NCBI GenBank assembly: GCA_025057755.1 | Contig: JANWVC010000003.1 | Coordinates: 124,001 to 188,000 of the forward strand | Length of the DNA: 64,000 bases | Origin: Limisphaera sp. | Lineage (GTDB): Bacteria > Verrucomicrobiota > Verrucomicrobiia > Limisphaerales > Limisphaeraceae | Reading direction: 5' to 3' | In this document: piece by piece, positions 51,801 to 60,916 of the stretch | How the letters are laid out: each line of letters opens with the position of its first letter | Position numbering within the stretch: the first letter of the stretch is position 1 | Program-made: the position numbers and the translations under genes | The notes under the pieces: generated by a model | The model's input: the letters and a program-made list of their open reading frames with translations, nothing else | Database searches by the model: none | What the model was told of the DNA's origin: nothing

Positions 51801-52352
51801 ATGTCAACCCGACCTTCCTCTGAACCCGTCCGCGCTTGGATCGCCTTGGGCGCCAACCTCGGTGACCCATGGGCCACCTTTCCCGCAGCACTCCGAATCC
51901 TTGCCACATGGTCTGCGCAGCCATTGGCCGTCTCAAGTATCTGGCGCACTTCTCCCGTGGACTGCCCGCCGGGATCGCCTGACTTCTACAACGCTGTGAC
52001 CATGCTCACACCCTTGGAAAACGAGACGCCTGAGTCGCTGCTCGCCAAATTGCAGGATCTCGAACGTCGCTTCGGTCGCATACATGGTCTGGTTCGCAAC
52101 GCACCTCGCGCCCTGGATCTGGACCTCATCGCCTTTGGTCAGGAGCAACGATTCTCAGCCAACCTGATTCTCCCGCACCCCCGAGCTCATCTTCGGCGAT
52201 TCGTCCTGCAACCCCTGAGCGAGCTGGCGCCAGACTTGGTCCTACCCGGTCAACGTCTATCCGTTCGCGAACTGTTGCAACGGCTACCGCCGGAACCGCT
52301 CATGCGTAACCTTGGGCCTTTGCTCTCGAATCCTGCCTCCAAGTCGCGATAG
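51801..52352 (+). CDS. folK: 2-amino-4-hydroxy-6-hydroxymethyldihydropteridine pyrophosphokinase
   Basis: HPPK of folate synthesis, 183 residues. Signatures: IALGANLGDPWATFPAAL near residue 12, SSIWRTSPVDCPPGSPDFYNAVTML, and APRALDLDLIAFGQ with the Mg-binding aspartates. The ATG at 51801 is chosen; an in-frame GTG at 51732 would overlap the phosphatase gene and add 23 unconserved residues. Other folate genes are absent from the window. Confidence 0.95.
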   Translation: MSTRPSSEPVRAWIALGANLGDPWATFPAALRILATWSAQPLAVSSIWRTSPVDCPPGSPDFYNAVTMLTPLENETPESLLAKLQDLERRFGRIHGLVRNAPRALDLDLIAFGQEQRFSANLILPHPRAHLRRFVLQPLSELAPDLVLPGQRLSVRELLQRLPPEPLMRNLGPLLSNPASKSR

Positions 52353-52400
52353 TCCGGACCGCATCCATCAGGTCAAGACTCAACGTACCCATATCCCGTG

Positions 52401-53576
52401 TCAGCCCACCAGACCGCGACAAAACTGTTCAATGCGATCCAATCCCTTTTCCAAATTGGCCATGCTTGTGGCGTAACTGATTCGGATATAATCATCCGCT
52501 CCAAATGCCACTCCCGGGACAGCCGCCACCTTTTCCGACTCCAGCAACCGCTGACAAAATTCCATGGATTTCAACCCGGTGCCCGAGATGTTGGGAAACA
52601 AATAAAATGCGCCCCGCGCATTCACGCACGAGATCCCGGGGATGCGATTCAAGCGTTCCCACGCGTATTTCCGCCGACGATCAAATTCCGCCAACCAAAT
52701 CTTCAGATGATCCTGCGGCCCCGTCAGCGCCGCCACGCCACCTTTCTGCGCAAAGCTTGTCGGATTGCTCGTACTGTGACTTTGGATCGCATCAATGGCC
52801 CGCGCAATGGGCTCTGGCGCGGCTGACCACCCCAAGCGCCAACCTGTCATGCTCCATGCTTTGGCAAATCCATGCACCAAAATGGTATGCTCGTAATGCG
52901 CACGGGAGAAACTGGCCACACTCCGGTGGACCGCTCCATCATATAACAAATGCTCGTAAATCTCGTCGCTCATGATCAAGACGCCCCGCTCCACACAAAC
53001 GTCGCCCAAAGCCCGGATTTCTTCCGGTGTGTACACGGTCCCTGTAGGATTGCTCGGGGAATTCAAAATAAAGAGACGCGTGCGCGAAGTGATGGCCGAC
53101 CGCAACTGCGCCGGTGTCACTTTAAACTCCGTGCGGTCCGTCGTGGGCAAAATGACCGGGATGGCTCCTGCCAGCTTCACCATCTCCGGATAACTGAGCC
53201 AATACGGGCTGGGAATCAGCACTTCATCGCCTGGTTGGCACGTGGCAAGAATTACGTTGTAACACGCATGTTTCCCACCGCACGAAACCACGATCTGCTC
53301 GGGGCGATACTCGATGCCGTTTTCGCGGCGATGTTTGTCCGCAATCGCTTGGCGCAACTCGGGGATGCCAGCCGCAGGTGTGTATTTTGTAAACCCGGCT
53401 GCCAACGCAGCCGCGGCCGCATCTTTGATGTGCTGCGGGGTGTCAAAGTCCGGTTCTCCTGCACCAAATCCCACCACATCCTGCCCCTCGGCCTTCATGC
53501 GCTTGGCCTTGGCGTCGATCTCGAGGGTCAGCGAGGGGGTCAAAGAAGCCGCCCTTTCAGAAATACGATAGTTCAT
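52401..53576 (-). CDS. aspC: class I aminotransferase, aspartate aminotransferase type
   Basis: PLP enzyme of 391 residues. GFGAGEPDFDTPQHI is the substrate-binding N-terminal block, LNSPSNPTGTVY carries the PLP-contacting Asn, DEIYEHLLYDG the Asp pairing with the pyridine nitrogen, and VHGFAKAWSMTGWRLGW the Schiff-base lysine; YIRISYATS holds the carboxylate-binding Arg. The pattern is of the prokaryotic subgroup I-gamma/Ib aspartate (or prephenate) aminotransferases. The ATG at 53576 has AAGGGT seven bases upstream. Confidence 0.92.
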   Translation of the reverse strand: MNYRISERAASLTPSLTLEIDAKAKRMKAEGQDVVGFGAGEPDFDTPQHIKDAAAAALAAGFTKYTPAAGIPELRQAIADKHRRENGIEYRPEQIVVSCGGKHACYNVILATCQPGDEVLIPSPYWLSYPEMVKLAGAIPVILPTTDRTEFKVTPAQLRSAITSRTRLFILNSPSNPTGTVYTPEEIRALGDVCVERGVLIMSDEIYEHLLYDGAVHRSVASFSRAHYEHTILVHGFAKAWSMTGWRLGWSAAPEPIARAIDAIQSHSTSNPTSFAQKGGVAALTGPQDHLKIWLAEFDRRRKYAWERLNRIPGISCVNARGAFYLFPNISGTGLKSMEFCQRLLESEKVAAVPGVAFGADDYIRISYATSMANLEKGLDRIEQFCRGLVG

Positions 53577-53844
53577 AAGCTTACCCTTTTCGTCCCCATA
53601 AACCGCCGGGCGCAACCTCGCAAGCGTGAACTCGCTTCCCTCTGGCAGCCGGCAGAGGCTTCAAATGCCTGCAGTGCCTGATCCGGCGCCATTCATGGCC
53701 CCTTGAGTATGGCCGAATCTTCTGCAACACGTCGCATTCCGCCTGAGTTAACGGCCGTGCCTATAGCACGGCCTTGCGTGTTTTTCTTACCCGCAGAAAT
53801 GCAAAGGGTAACCAGCCCGCTGACGTCGGGCTGGGCCTCAAAGC
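53577..53844. other. gene-free spacer between the aminotransferase and tRNA-fMet
   Basis: No protein gene is supported. It holds a plus-strand terminator-like hairpin at 53753-53784 described separately. Confidence 0.5.
53753..53784 (+). terminator. terminator-like hairpin
   Basis: GGCCGTGC (53753-53760), loop CTATA, GCACGGCC (53766-53773), followed by TTGCGTGTTTTT on the plus strand. The eight-base perfect stem and following T-run fit a rho-independent terminator, although no plus-strand gene lies directly upstream. Confidence 0.5.
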
Positions 53845-53866
53845 AAAGCCCCGGCTCCGGGGAGCC
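53845..53866 (-). terminator. probable terminator of tRNA-fMet
   Basis: On the minus strand GGCTCC-CC-GGAGCC (53866-53853) followed by GGGGCTTTGCTTTG, about 20 bases after the tRNA 3' end. An overlapping alternative stem CCCCGG-AG-CCGGGG is also possible. The U-run is interrupted. Confidence 0.5.
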
Positions 53867-53884
53867 AGGGCAAGCACCGAAACT

Positions 53885-53961
53885 TGGTTGCGGGGGGTGG
53901 ATTTGAACCACCGACCTCAAGGTTATGAGCCTTGCGAGCTACCAGGCTGCTCCACCCCGCG
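53885..53961 (-). tRNA. initiator tRNA-fMet (CAT anticodon)
   Basis: The minus strand from 53961 folds as a complete cloverleaf of 77 bases with the CCA end encoded. Initiator hallmarks are present: the unpaired C1:A72, the A11:U24 pair in the D-stem, and a CTCATAA anticodon loop. In the anticodon stem the usual three consecutive G:C pairs are reduced: C27:G43, A28:U42, A29:U41, G30:C40, G31:C39, so the 29:41 pair is A:U rather than G:C. Confidence 0.96.
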
Positions 53962-53975
53962 ATTCACGACATAGA

Positions 53976-54004
53976 TTGATAACATGACAACCAACTCTTT
54001 GCAA
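53976..54004 (-). promoter_or_regulatory. putative sigma-70 promoter of tRNA-fMet
   Basis: On the minus strand TTGCAA (54004-53999), a 17-bp spacer and TATCAA (53981-53976), which would start transcription about 8 bases before the tRNA. Each hexamer matches consensus at four of six positions. Confidence 0.4.
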
Positions 54005-54568
54005 GTACAGCCAAACGATTTGAGTCATTTGCGGAACCCCGATTTGGATTTTCCCGCCAGGGCAGAAAGAAGAGCCCACGGCACCAATTGGTCTGCTGGG
54101 GCAGCAAGGTACCGCATCCGGCGACTGCCCACTCCCGAAGCGTTCTGCCCTGATGTCAAATGAAACCTTCACCGCTGCTCAACTCCAGCAGCCGCACTAA
54201 CCAAAACCATGCCTGACTTGGCCCCATCTCTCGCAATCGGTCAGTCGCGGTCGCTCTGTCGCGCCTCGGCTCCAAAACAAAATAAAATACACTGCCATAT
54301 TTTAGGGCGCACAGAGGCAAAGGCTCGGCAGGCCGATTCCTCGACACCCTCCCTCTCCTTGCGGAAACGTCTTTTATTGCAAACCGCCGGATGTTAAGTA
54401 CACTTCACGGGTGAGGATGTAACCAAACCGTGACACAGCCGTCAGGAAGTCGTCAGGGCAACAAGCCAGCTTGTTCCCTGTGTTTTAGGGCGCAGTGTTG
54501 AACTTGCGAAGTCATGCATTGTGAAAGGGTTGCTAAATCATTCTAGAAAAATCCCTAGCCGAGGTCAC
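54005..54568. other. intergenic region before the PEP-CTERM gene
   Basis: Contains no convincing coding frame. A somewhat AT-richer stretch at 54270-54430 may carry the promoter of the downstream gene, but no clear elements were found. Confidence 0.45.
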
Positions 54569-55324
54569 ATGAAAGCCGCCGTTTCGATTGCTCTAGCCAG
54601 CTTGATCCTACCACTCACCTTGCGCGCCGACATTATTGCTCGGTGGACATTTGAAGGAACCACCAACTCGAACTCGCCGCCGCCGGCTATCGGCATCGGC
54701 ACAGCCACCTTGATTGGCGGCACAACTGCCACTTTCGCCTCGGGCAATAGCAGCAGCAGCGGTTGGAACACCTCCACTTACCCCCCTCAGGGCACCAATT
54801 CCGGCACGGCCGGTGTTCAGTTTTTGGTAAGCACCCTGGGTTACGAAAACATTACCCTGCAATTTGATCACCGCGCTTCGGGGACGGCTTCCCGGTGGGC
54901 CCAGTTGGACTACACCTTGGACGGGGGCAGCACTTGGACCCTGAATTTCTGGACCAATAACGGAGGTCTCTCTCCGCATGACACCTTTTACACGTTCACC
55001 GTGGACTTCTCCTCGGTGCCCGGTGTCAACGACAATCCCAATTTTGGCTTTCGCATTGTTTCCATTTTTTCGCCGCGGCCGTTTGCCCAAAACGCCAGCC
55101 TGACCTATAGCGCCAACCAAGCCTATATGCGAGCTAATGCCGAAGCTGTTTATCTGCCGGGCACCGGGAGTGGTACCGGCAACTACGGTTCCGGCGGTAC
55201 TTGGCGATTTGACAATGTGACCATTTCCGGCACTTTGATCCCCGAGCCCTCAGCCGCCGCTCTGATCGTGCTCAGCCTTGTTGCCTGGCCTGCGGCGCGA
55301 CGCACCCTACGCCCAAGAGGTTGA
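54569..55324 (+). CDS. PEP-CTERM sorting-domain protein
   Basis: A 251-residue exported protein: signal peptide MKAAVSIALASLILPLTLRA, a beta-rich, Gly/Ser/Thr/Asn-rich body, and a C-terminal sorting tag PEPSAAALIVLSLVAWPAARR, that is PEP motif, hydrophobic helix and Arg cluster. Such proteins are exported, cut by an exosortase and displayed or released with exopolysaccharide. The body (WTFEGTTNSNSPPPAIG... and WRFDNVTISGTL) is like the lamin-/LamG-like exported proteins common in this phylum. GAGGT four bases before the ATG supports the start. No exosortase gene is in the window. Confidence 0.88.
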   Translation: MKAAVSIALASLILPLTLRADIIARWTFEGTTNSNSPPPAIGIGTATLIGGTTATFASGNSSSSGWNTSTYPPQGTNSGTAGVQFLVSTLGYENITLQFDHRASGTASRWAQLDYTLDGGSTWTLNFWTNNGGLSPHDTFYTFTVDFSSVPGVNDNPNFGFRIVSIFSPRPFAQNASLTYSANQAYMRANAEAVYLPGTGSGTGNYGSGGTWRFDNVTISGTLIPEPSAAALIVLSLVAWPAARRTLRPRG

Positions 55325-55947
55325 GCTTCTTGATGGCCCACCAAATGTCTGAGCAAGCCGGGCAGCGTTGGACCAACCGTCAGGGCAAGGTCCCGAGGCT
55401 TCTTCTCAAACCAGTCAACAGGAGGCCCGGCGCGCAGAACTGGCGCCAATTTTGCACTCTACGTCTTGTAACGCGCGGGGAAAGATCGTTCTCGGCAGCG
55501 CCTTGAATCGGTTGAAAGTCAAGCAACCGAGCAGGTAAAAAGAGGTCCCGAGGCAGGTCGCCAACTTCGGGTCCGCGCAAGGATGGGAACCAGTGCGAGG
55601 GTGATACCGGAGATTGGTTTTACGCGGCCTTGAACTTGGGGGCAACCTTAGGAAACCTGCTCTCGGCCTCGTCACTGCCGTGCTTCTCATCCAGGGAAGG
55701 TGGTTAGCCGTCGCTTGACGCGGCAGACTGTGGCGACGGATCAGGCCCCCAGGGTTTTCATGCCGGCCCCTGCTTTTCACTTGAACACGTCGTCGTCAGG
55801 CGCACGGGATCTGTACGATCTTTTGAGCCTGTCGAGCAAGAGGCCCTCTTGCCTGTTTTAGCTCCGGATCCAATCAACCTTAGACCATCTGGGCTGCTCT
55901 GTGAAGGTAGTCTTGCTTGATTCGGTCGGAGTCGTAGCTTCGTTCAG
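55325..55947. other. intergenic region before the CobA-HemD gene
   Basis: All six frames are broken or of poor composition; no gene, RNA or cobalamin-type riboswitch structure was recognised. Confidence 0.45.
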
Positions 55948-57495
55948 ATGCCATCGACAGGAATCGTCTATCTGGTAGGTGCTGGTCCGGGGGATCCGGG
56001 CTTGTTGACCGTCCGCGCGGCCGAGTTGTTACGCCGGGCGGATGTGGTGGTATACGATGCGCTGGTGAATCCGGCGATCTTGGACCTTGCACCGTCGGCG
56101 GCCGAGCGCGTCTTTGGGGGTCGGCGTGCAGGCGGACCCGAAGGGGATCGGGCGCACGTGCTGAACCTGTTGGTGGCACGCGCAAGAGAGGGTAAGACAG
56201 TCGTTCGGCTCAAGGGTGGCGATCCCTATGTCTTTGGTCGAGGAGGCGAGGAAGCGCTTTACTTGGCTGAGGCCGGGATTCCTTTTGAGATCGTTCCCGG
56301 AGTGTCATCTTTCGTAGCCGTGCCAGCATATGCCGGTGTGCCCGTCACGCATCGGGGATGGAGTTCGCGCCTGACGATCTTGACTGGACATGCCGATCCG
56401 GATTCACCCGAATCCCCTATTGACTGGGCGGCCGAAGCGCGCACGCCCGGGACCAAAGTCGTTATGATGGGCACGGCCCAATTGGGCCGAATTGCCCAGG
56501 TGCTGATACGACACGGGATGTCCCCGGAAACACCGGTGCTGGTCACCCAGTGGGGCACAACAGCAAGACAGCGGTCCGTGTCAGGCACGCTAGCTACGAT
56601 TGCATCAGAGTTGGAGCGAGCAGGTCTGGGCCCACCGAGTGTGGCCGTGATTGGTGAGGTCGTACGGTTGCGTGAAAAGCTCAATTGGTATGAACGACGG
56701 CCCCTGTTCGGTCAGCGCATCGTGGTAACGCGCGCACGCGACCAGGCCGCCACGCTCGCCCGACCGCTCGCCGAACTGGGGGCGGAGGTCTGGGAGATAC
56801 CGGTGATCAAGACCGCGCCCCCTCGGCGCAAGCGCGATGTCATGGACGCGCTGCTAGGACTAAACGGTTACGACTGGTTGGTGTTCACGAGTCCGAATGG
56901 GGTGAGCGCCTTTTTCGAGTTTTTTTTCCAACGCTTCCAAGATTTGCGAGATTTGGGCGGCGCACGGATCGCGGCCGTCGGACCCGGCACGGCAGAGCGG
57001 CTGCGCCAATTGCATTTGCAAGTGGATGTCATGCCGGATGAAGCCCTGGCCGTTAAAGTGGCTGAAGCCATGGCTCGTTACATGAGCTTGGAAAACCTGC
57101 GGATTTGCTTACTGCGCGCTGAGGTCGCCAATCCGGATTTACCCCGGGCCTTGGAGGAACACGGAGCCATTGTGGATGACATCGCCGTGTATCGCACAGT
57201 GGCGGAGGCAGAAACCACCACTGAAACAGCTCGACGATTGCTAGAAGAAGGCGCAGATTGGATCACATTCACGAGTGGATCCACCGTGACGCATTTCCAC
57301 GAAAGGTTTGACCTACCCCGATTGTTGCAACGGTTCCCCGGCATGCGTCTGGCCAGTATTGGTCCGGAGACCAGCCGCGCATTGGCCGATTTAGGGCTCG
57401 CGCCGACTGTGGAGGCGGCTGAGCATACCATCGCCGGATTGGTAGCAGCTTTGCGGGATCGCGCCATCGCCGAACGGTCTGTTCAGGGCCGGTAA
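55948..57495 (+). CDS. cobA-hemD: fused uroporphyrinogen-III C-methyltransferase / uroporphyrinogen-III synthase
   Basis: A 515-residue bifunctional enzyme. Residues 1-245 are SUMT: VYLVGAGPGDPGLLTVRAAELL, VVRLKGGDPYVFGRGGEEA, GVSSFVAVPAYAGVPVTHRG, and MMGTAQLGRI. Residues about 255-505 are HemD: GQRIVVTRARDQAATLARPLAELGAEVWEIPVI, DWLVFTSPNGVSAFF, and ADWITFTSGSTVTHF with the Thr/Ser cluster. It would turn hydroxymethylbilane via uroporphyrinogen III into precorrin-2 for siroheme or cobalamin. Such fusions are known in several phyla. The ATG at 55948 gives the standard start. Confidence 0.95.
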   Translation: MPSTGIVYLVGAGPGDPGLLTVRAAELLRRADVVVYDALVNPAILDLAPSAAERVFGGRRAGGPEGDRAHVLNLLVARAREGKTVVRLKGGDPYVFGRGGEEALYLAEAGIPFEIVPGVSSFVAVPAYAGVPVTHRGWSSRLTILTGHADPDSPESPIDWAAEARTPGTKVVMMGTAQLGRIAQVLIRHGMSPETPVLVTQWGTTARQRSVSGTLATIASELERAGLGPPSVAVIGEVVRLREKLNWYERRPLFGQRIVVTRARDQAATLARPLAELGAEVWEIPVIKTAPPRRKRDVMDALLGLNGYDWLVFTSPNGVSAFFEFFFQRFQDLRDLGGARIAAVGPGTAERLRQLHLQVDVMPDEALAVKVAEAMARYMSLENLRICLLRAEVANPDLPRALEEHGAIVDDIAVYRTVAEAETTTETARRLLEEGADWITFTSGSTVTHFHERFDLPRLLQRFPGMRLASIGPETSRALADLGLAPTVEAAEHTIAGLVAALRDRAIAERSVQGR

Positions 57496-57642
57496 ACAAC
57501 GGCGCAGCCTCGGAACCGAACGGTCCTTAGGTTTCTTCGATTCCGGAGATCCCTCAAGCCAGGTTGCAAGACAATTCGCTTCCGAGGAAGGGTGATCGGC
57601 TCGTGCTTGACCGCATGCAGGCGTCACTTCCAGCATGAATCC

Positions 57643-58953
57643 ATGAACGGCCGCGGATGGCTGGGATGGTGGTGGCTTGGCATCACGGGACTTTCAGCAG
57701 CCAACTTTCCTTTGCACGAATTCGAGAAGCGCGTGTTGACGCGGGAATTTTGGGCGGAGGGTGCGCATGCAGCAGATTTTAACCGGGATGGCCACGCGGA
57801 CGTCGTATGCGGTCCGTACATCTACTTGGGCCCTTCGTTTGAGCAACGGTACGCGATCGGTCCGGCCACCCATCGGTTTACGCGCGTAATGACGGATGGT
57901 TCTTTGGAACTTGTGCCCGGCTTTGAGGGCGCTCTGGGGACGAACAACACCTATGCAGACATATTCCTGACCTTTACCTGGGACTTCAACGGAGATGGTT
58001 GGCCGGACGTGCTCCATCTGCCCCATCCCGGCAAAGAGGTTTGGTGGTACGAAAACCCGCGGCAGCCCGGCCGCTACTGGCCGCGTCATTTGGCGTTGGC
58101 CAGCGCAGAGGGTGAATCTCCCGGATTTGCCGATTTAACAGGCGATGGCGTACCGGAGTTGATTTGCTTTTCGGGCGGCCGGCTTGGCTACGCAAAGTTC
58201 AATCGAGCTGAGCCCACAAAACCTTGGAGCTTCACGCCCGTTAGTCCACCCAAAGGTTGGGGACGCTACACCCATGGGTTGGGAATTGGCGACGTCAACG
58301 GAGATGCTCGCCCGGACTTGGTAGAAAAAGACGGTTGGTGGGAACAACCAGCCTCCGACCCCGCGCAAGGGCTTTGGAAACATCATCCAGCCTCCTTTGG
58401 CCAAGGGGGCGCGCAAATGGTGGTGTTTGATGTCAACGGTGACGGTTGGAACGACGTAATCACCGCCGTTCATGCGCACGAATACGGCCTCGCATGGTAT
58501 GAGCAGGTTCGGACGGCCGATCGTATTGCATTTCGGGAACATCGCATCACCGGACAGCAGCCTGAAGACAATCCGTACGGTGTGCGATTCTCGCAGGCAC
58601 ACGCCCTTGCGGAGGTGGACTTGGATAGAGACGGGCTCACGGATTTTGTGACAGGCAAACGATTTTGGGCACACGGCCCTAGAGGAGATCCCGAACCCAA
58701 TGCCCCGGCGGTTTTGTATTGGTTCCGATTAACACGTGGGGCGGGGAACATTCCAAGGTTTGAGCCGTGGCTGGTCGACGCGGACTCTGGTGTGGGCACA
58801 CAAGTCACCGTGCGGGATTTGAATCTGGACGGCTGGCCAGATGTTGTTGTTGGTAACAAAAAGGGACTGTTCGTGTTTATTCATCGCGCGCGTGAGGTCT
58901 CTGAAGCGGAGTGGCGTGAGCGCCAACCCCGGTTGGTGAATCTGCAGCCTTAA
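57643..58953 (+). CDS. secreted VCBS/FG-GAP repeat protein
   Basis: A 436-residue protein with a short signal peptide (MNGRGWLGWWWLGITGLSAA) and about six FG-GAP/VCBS blades carrying calcium-binding D-x-N/D-x-D-G motifs: ADFNRDGHADVV, WDFNGDGWPDVL, ADLTGDGVPELI, GDVNGDARPDLV, FDVNGDGWNDVI, VDLDRDGLTDFV and RDLNLDGWPDVVVGN. It forms an extracellular beta-propeller of unknown ligand. Similar proteins are frequent in Verrucomicrobiota and Planctomycetota. The ATG at 57643 is directly before the signal peptide. Confidence 0.88.
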   Translation: MNGRGWLGWWWLGITGLSAANFPLHEFEKRVLTREFWAEGAHAADFNRDGHADVVCGPYIYLGPSFEQRYAIGPATHRFTRVMTDGSLELVPGFEGALGTNNTYADIFLTFTWDFNGDGWPDVLHLPHPGKEVWWYENPRQPGRYWPRHLALASAEGESPGFADLTGDGVPELICFSGGRLGYAKFNRAEPTKPWSFTPVSPPKGWGRYTHGLGIGDVNGDARPDLVEKDGWWEQPASDPAQGLWKHHPASFGQGGAQMVVFDVNGDGWNDVITAVHAHEYGLAWYEQVRTADRIAFREHRITGQQPEDNPYGVRFSQAHALAEVDLDRDGLTDFVTGKRFWAHGPRGDPEPNAPAVLYWFRLTRGAGNIPRFEPWLVDADSGVGTQVTVRDLNLDGWPDVVVGNKKGLFVFIHRAREVSEAEWRERQPRLVNLQP

Positions 58954-59186
58954 CACACAAGAGGATCTTCCAGTGCGAGGTGCGCCGCCAGCTTCCCTAA
59001 GGCAGTCGATCTCGTCAAACCCGACGTTCCGGACACGCCCAGAGTGACGGGCCATCCTGAATCAACACCGCCGTTGGAGCTGCTTCACGACCAACTTTGG
59101 CCCAACACGGTTGGTTCACCGAAATTACGCACCCGACTCTGGGGTGGATTTACGGGTGGCCTCCGGTGGGGAGAGATACAAAAGCA

Positions 59187-59210
59187 AGCGGGCCCTCAAT
59201 GGGGCCCGCT
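59187..59210 (-). terminator. rho-independent terminator of rpsA
   Basis: AGCGGGCCC (59210-59202), loop, GGGCCCGCT (59195-59187) then TGCTTTTGT on the minus strand, 27 bases after the rpsA stop. A nine-base perfect stem with a following U-rich run. Confidence 0.85.
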
Positions 59211-59236
59211 CATCAACGTGAATTTTCAGACGAAGG

Positions 59237-60916
59237 CTATTGCTGGGATTCTTCTTCAGCCCGTTCTTCTTCGGCCATTTCAAAGGCGTGTTGCAATGCC
59301 ACGAGGTCCTCACCAGGTTTGAGCTGGTCCAGGAGTTTCTGCTCCTCGCGGAGCTGTTCCTCTGTGTAATGGGCAGCCTTGATCGAAAGGCCGATCCGTC
59401 GCTCGGCACGGTCGATCTTAATGACTCGAGCGGTGACCTCCTGACCCACCTTGAGCACATTTTTGATCTTGTCCACTCGCTCCTCGCTGATTTGCGAGAT
59501 GTGGACCAATCCATCAATATCATGCTGCAGTCCCACGAAGGCACCGAAGCTGGCCAATTTCGTGACCTTGCCTGTGACCAGGTCCCCCACCTTGTATAAT
59601 TCGTCGATGCGTTCCCAAGGGTCGGGCGTAAGTTGTTTGATGCCCAAAGCAATCCTTTGATTCGGCTTGTCCACCTCAAGCACAACAGCCTCGACCTCGT
59701 CGCCCTTCTTGAGCACCTCGGAAGGATGATTGATTTTCCGGGTCCAGGACAGATCCGACACATGCACCATGCCATCGATGCCTTCCTCCAACTCGATGAA
59801 CGCGCCGTAGCTGGTAAGGTTGCGTACCTTGCCCTTGACACGCGTCCCCGGAGGATACTTTTGGTCGATCGTGTCCCAAGGGTTGGGCTCGAGCTGACGC
59901 ACGCCGAGCGAAATCTTTTGCTCCTCGCGATTGATGCTCAGGACCACGGCCTCAACCTCCTGGCCCTGTTGGAGAACATCAGAGGGTTTGGCGATACGCT
60001 TCGTCCAGGAAAGCTCCGTTACGTGGATCAAACCCTCGACACCAGGCTCCAATTCCACGAATGCTCCATAGGGGACCAGACTGACCACCTTGCCCTTGAC
60101 GCGGCTGCCCACCGGATACTTGGTCTCAATTTGATCCCACGGATTCGGTGTTTTCTGTTTCAAACCCAGACTGACACGCTCTTTCTCACGATTTACGTCC
60201 AGGACCACAACATCAATTTCCTGGCCGACCTTGAGCAGTTCGGACGGGTGGCCAATGCGGCCCCAACTCATGTCTGTGATGTGGAGCAAACCGTCGATGC
60301 CATCCAGATCGATGAAAGCGCCGAAGTCCGTGATGTTCTTAACCCGGCCTTTGCGGATGTCGCCCGGCATCATCTCCTGCAGCAAACGTGCGCGACGCTG
60401 TGCTCGTTCTTCTTCGATGACCTCCCGGCGTGACAGCACGATGTTTTGTCGTTCCGGGTTGATGCGAACCACCTTGAATTCGTAGGTATTGCCCACGTAT
60501 TGCTGCAAATTCTTGGGGGTGGTGAGATCCACCTGGGATGCCGGCAGGAAAGCCTCCACACCGACGTTAACAAGGAGCCCACCCTTGACGACGGCTTTCA
60601 CCTTGCCCTGAATACGACCGCCCTCGTTGCAGATGGTCAGGACGCGCTCCCAGTTTTTCTTAAACATGGCCTTCTCATGGGAGAGAACGACCATGCCATC
60701 TTTATCTTCAAGCTTCTCGATCAGAACGTCCACCTGCATGCCCGGCTGAAGAGCCTGAGGATCTTCAAACTCGCTGATCGGGATGACCCCTTCGCTTTTA
60801 TAACCGATGTCCACCAAAACTTCCTTGGGACGAATCTCAATAATCGTGCCGGGGACAATCTCGCCAACCGCAAAGCGCATGGGGCTTTGCTTCATGGCGT
60901 CTTCCATTGTAAGCAT
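59237..60916 (-). CDS. rpsA: 30S ribosomal protein S1
   Basis: A 559-residue RNA-binding protein with six S1 domains in tandem. Domain ends are visible as GTIIEIRPKEVLVDIGYKSEG (1), GKVKAVVKGGLLVNVGVEAFLP (2), GRVKNITDFGAFIDLDGIDGLLHI (3), GKVVSLVPYGAFVELEPGVEGLIHV (4), GKVRNLTSYGAFIELEEGIDGMVHV (5) and GKVTKLASFGAFVGLQHDIDGLVHI (6). Repeats 3-6 are very alike. The C-terminus is acidic. The ATG at 60916 is taken; an ATG three codons on is possible. It delivers mRNA to the 30S subunit. Its leader carries two strong hairpins. Confidence 0.97.
   Translation of the reverse strand: MLTMEDAMKQSPMRFAVGEIVPGTIIEIRPKEVLVDIGYKSEGVIPISEFEDPQALQPGMQVDVLIEKLEDKDGMVVLSHEKAMFKKNWERVLTICNEGGRIQGKVKAVVKGGLLVNVGVEAFLPASQVDLTTPKNLQQYVGNTYEFKVVRINPERQNIVLSRREVIEEERAQRRARLLQEMMPGDIRKGRVKNITDFGAFIDLDGIDGLLHITDMSWGRIGHPSELLKVGQEIDVVVLDVNREKERVSLGLKQKTPNPWDQIETKYPVGSRVKGKVVSLVPYGAFVELEPGVEGLIHVTELSWTKRIAKPSDVLQQGQEVEAVVLSINREEQKISLGVRQLEPNPWDTIDQKYPPGTRVKGKVRNLTSYGAFIELEEGIDGMVHVSDLSWTRKINHPSEVLKKGDEVEAVVLEVDKPNQRIALGIKQLTPDPWERIDELYKVGDLVTGKVTKLASFGAFVGLQHDIDGLVHISQISEERVDKIKNVLKVGQEVTARVIKIDRAERRIGLSIKAAHYTEEQLREEQKLLDQLKPGEDLVALQHAFEMAEEERAEEESQQ

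Noticed and set aside
59633..60433. 266-codon plus-strand frame opposite rpsA
   Set aside because: Arises from the repetitive S1 domains on the other strand; no similarity or ribosome-binding site.
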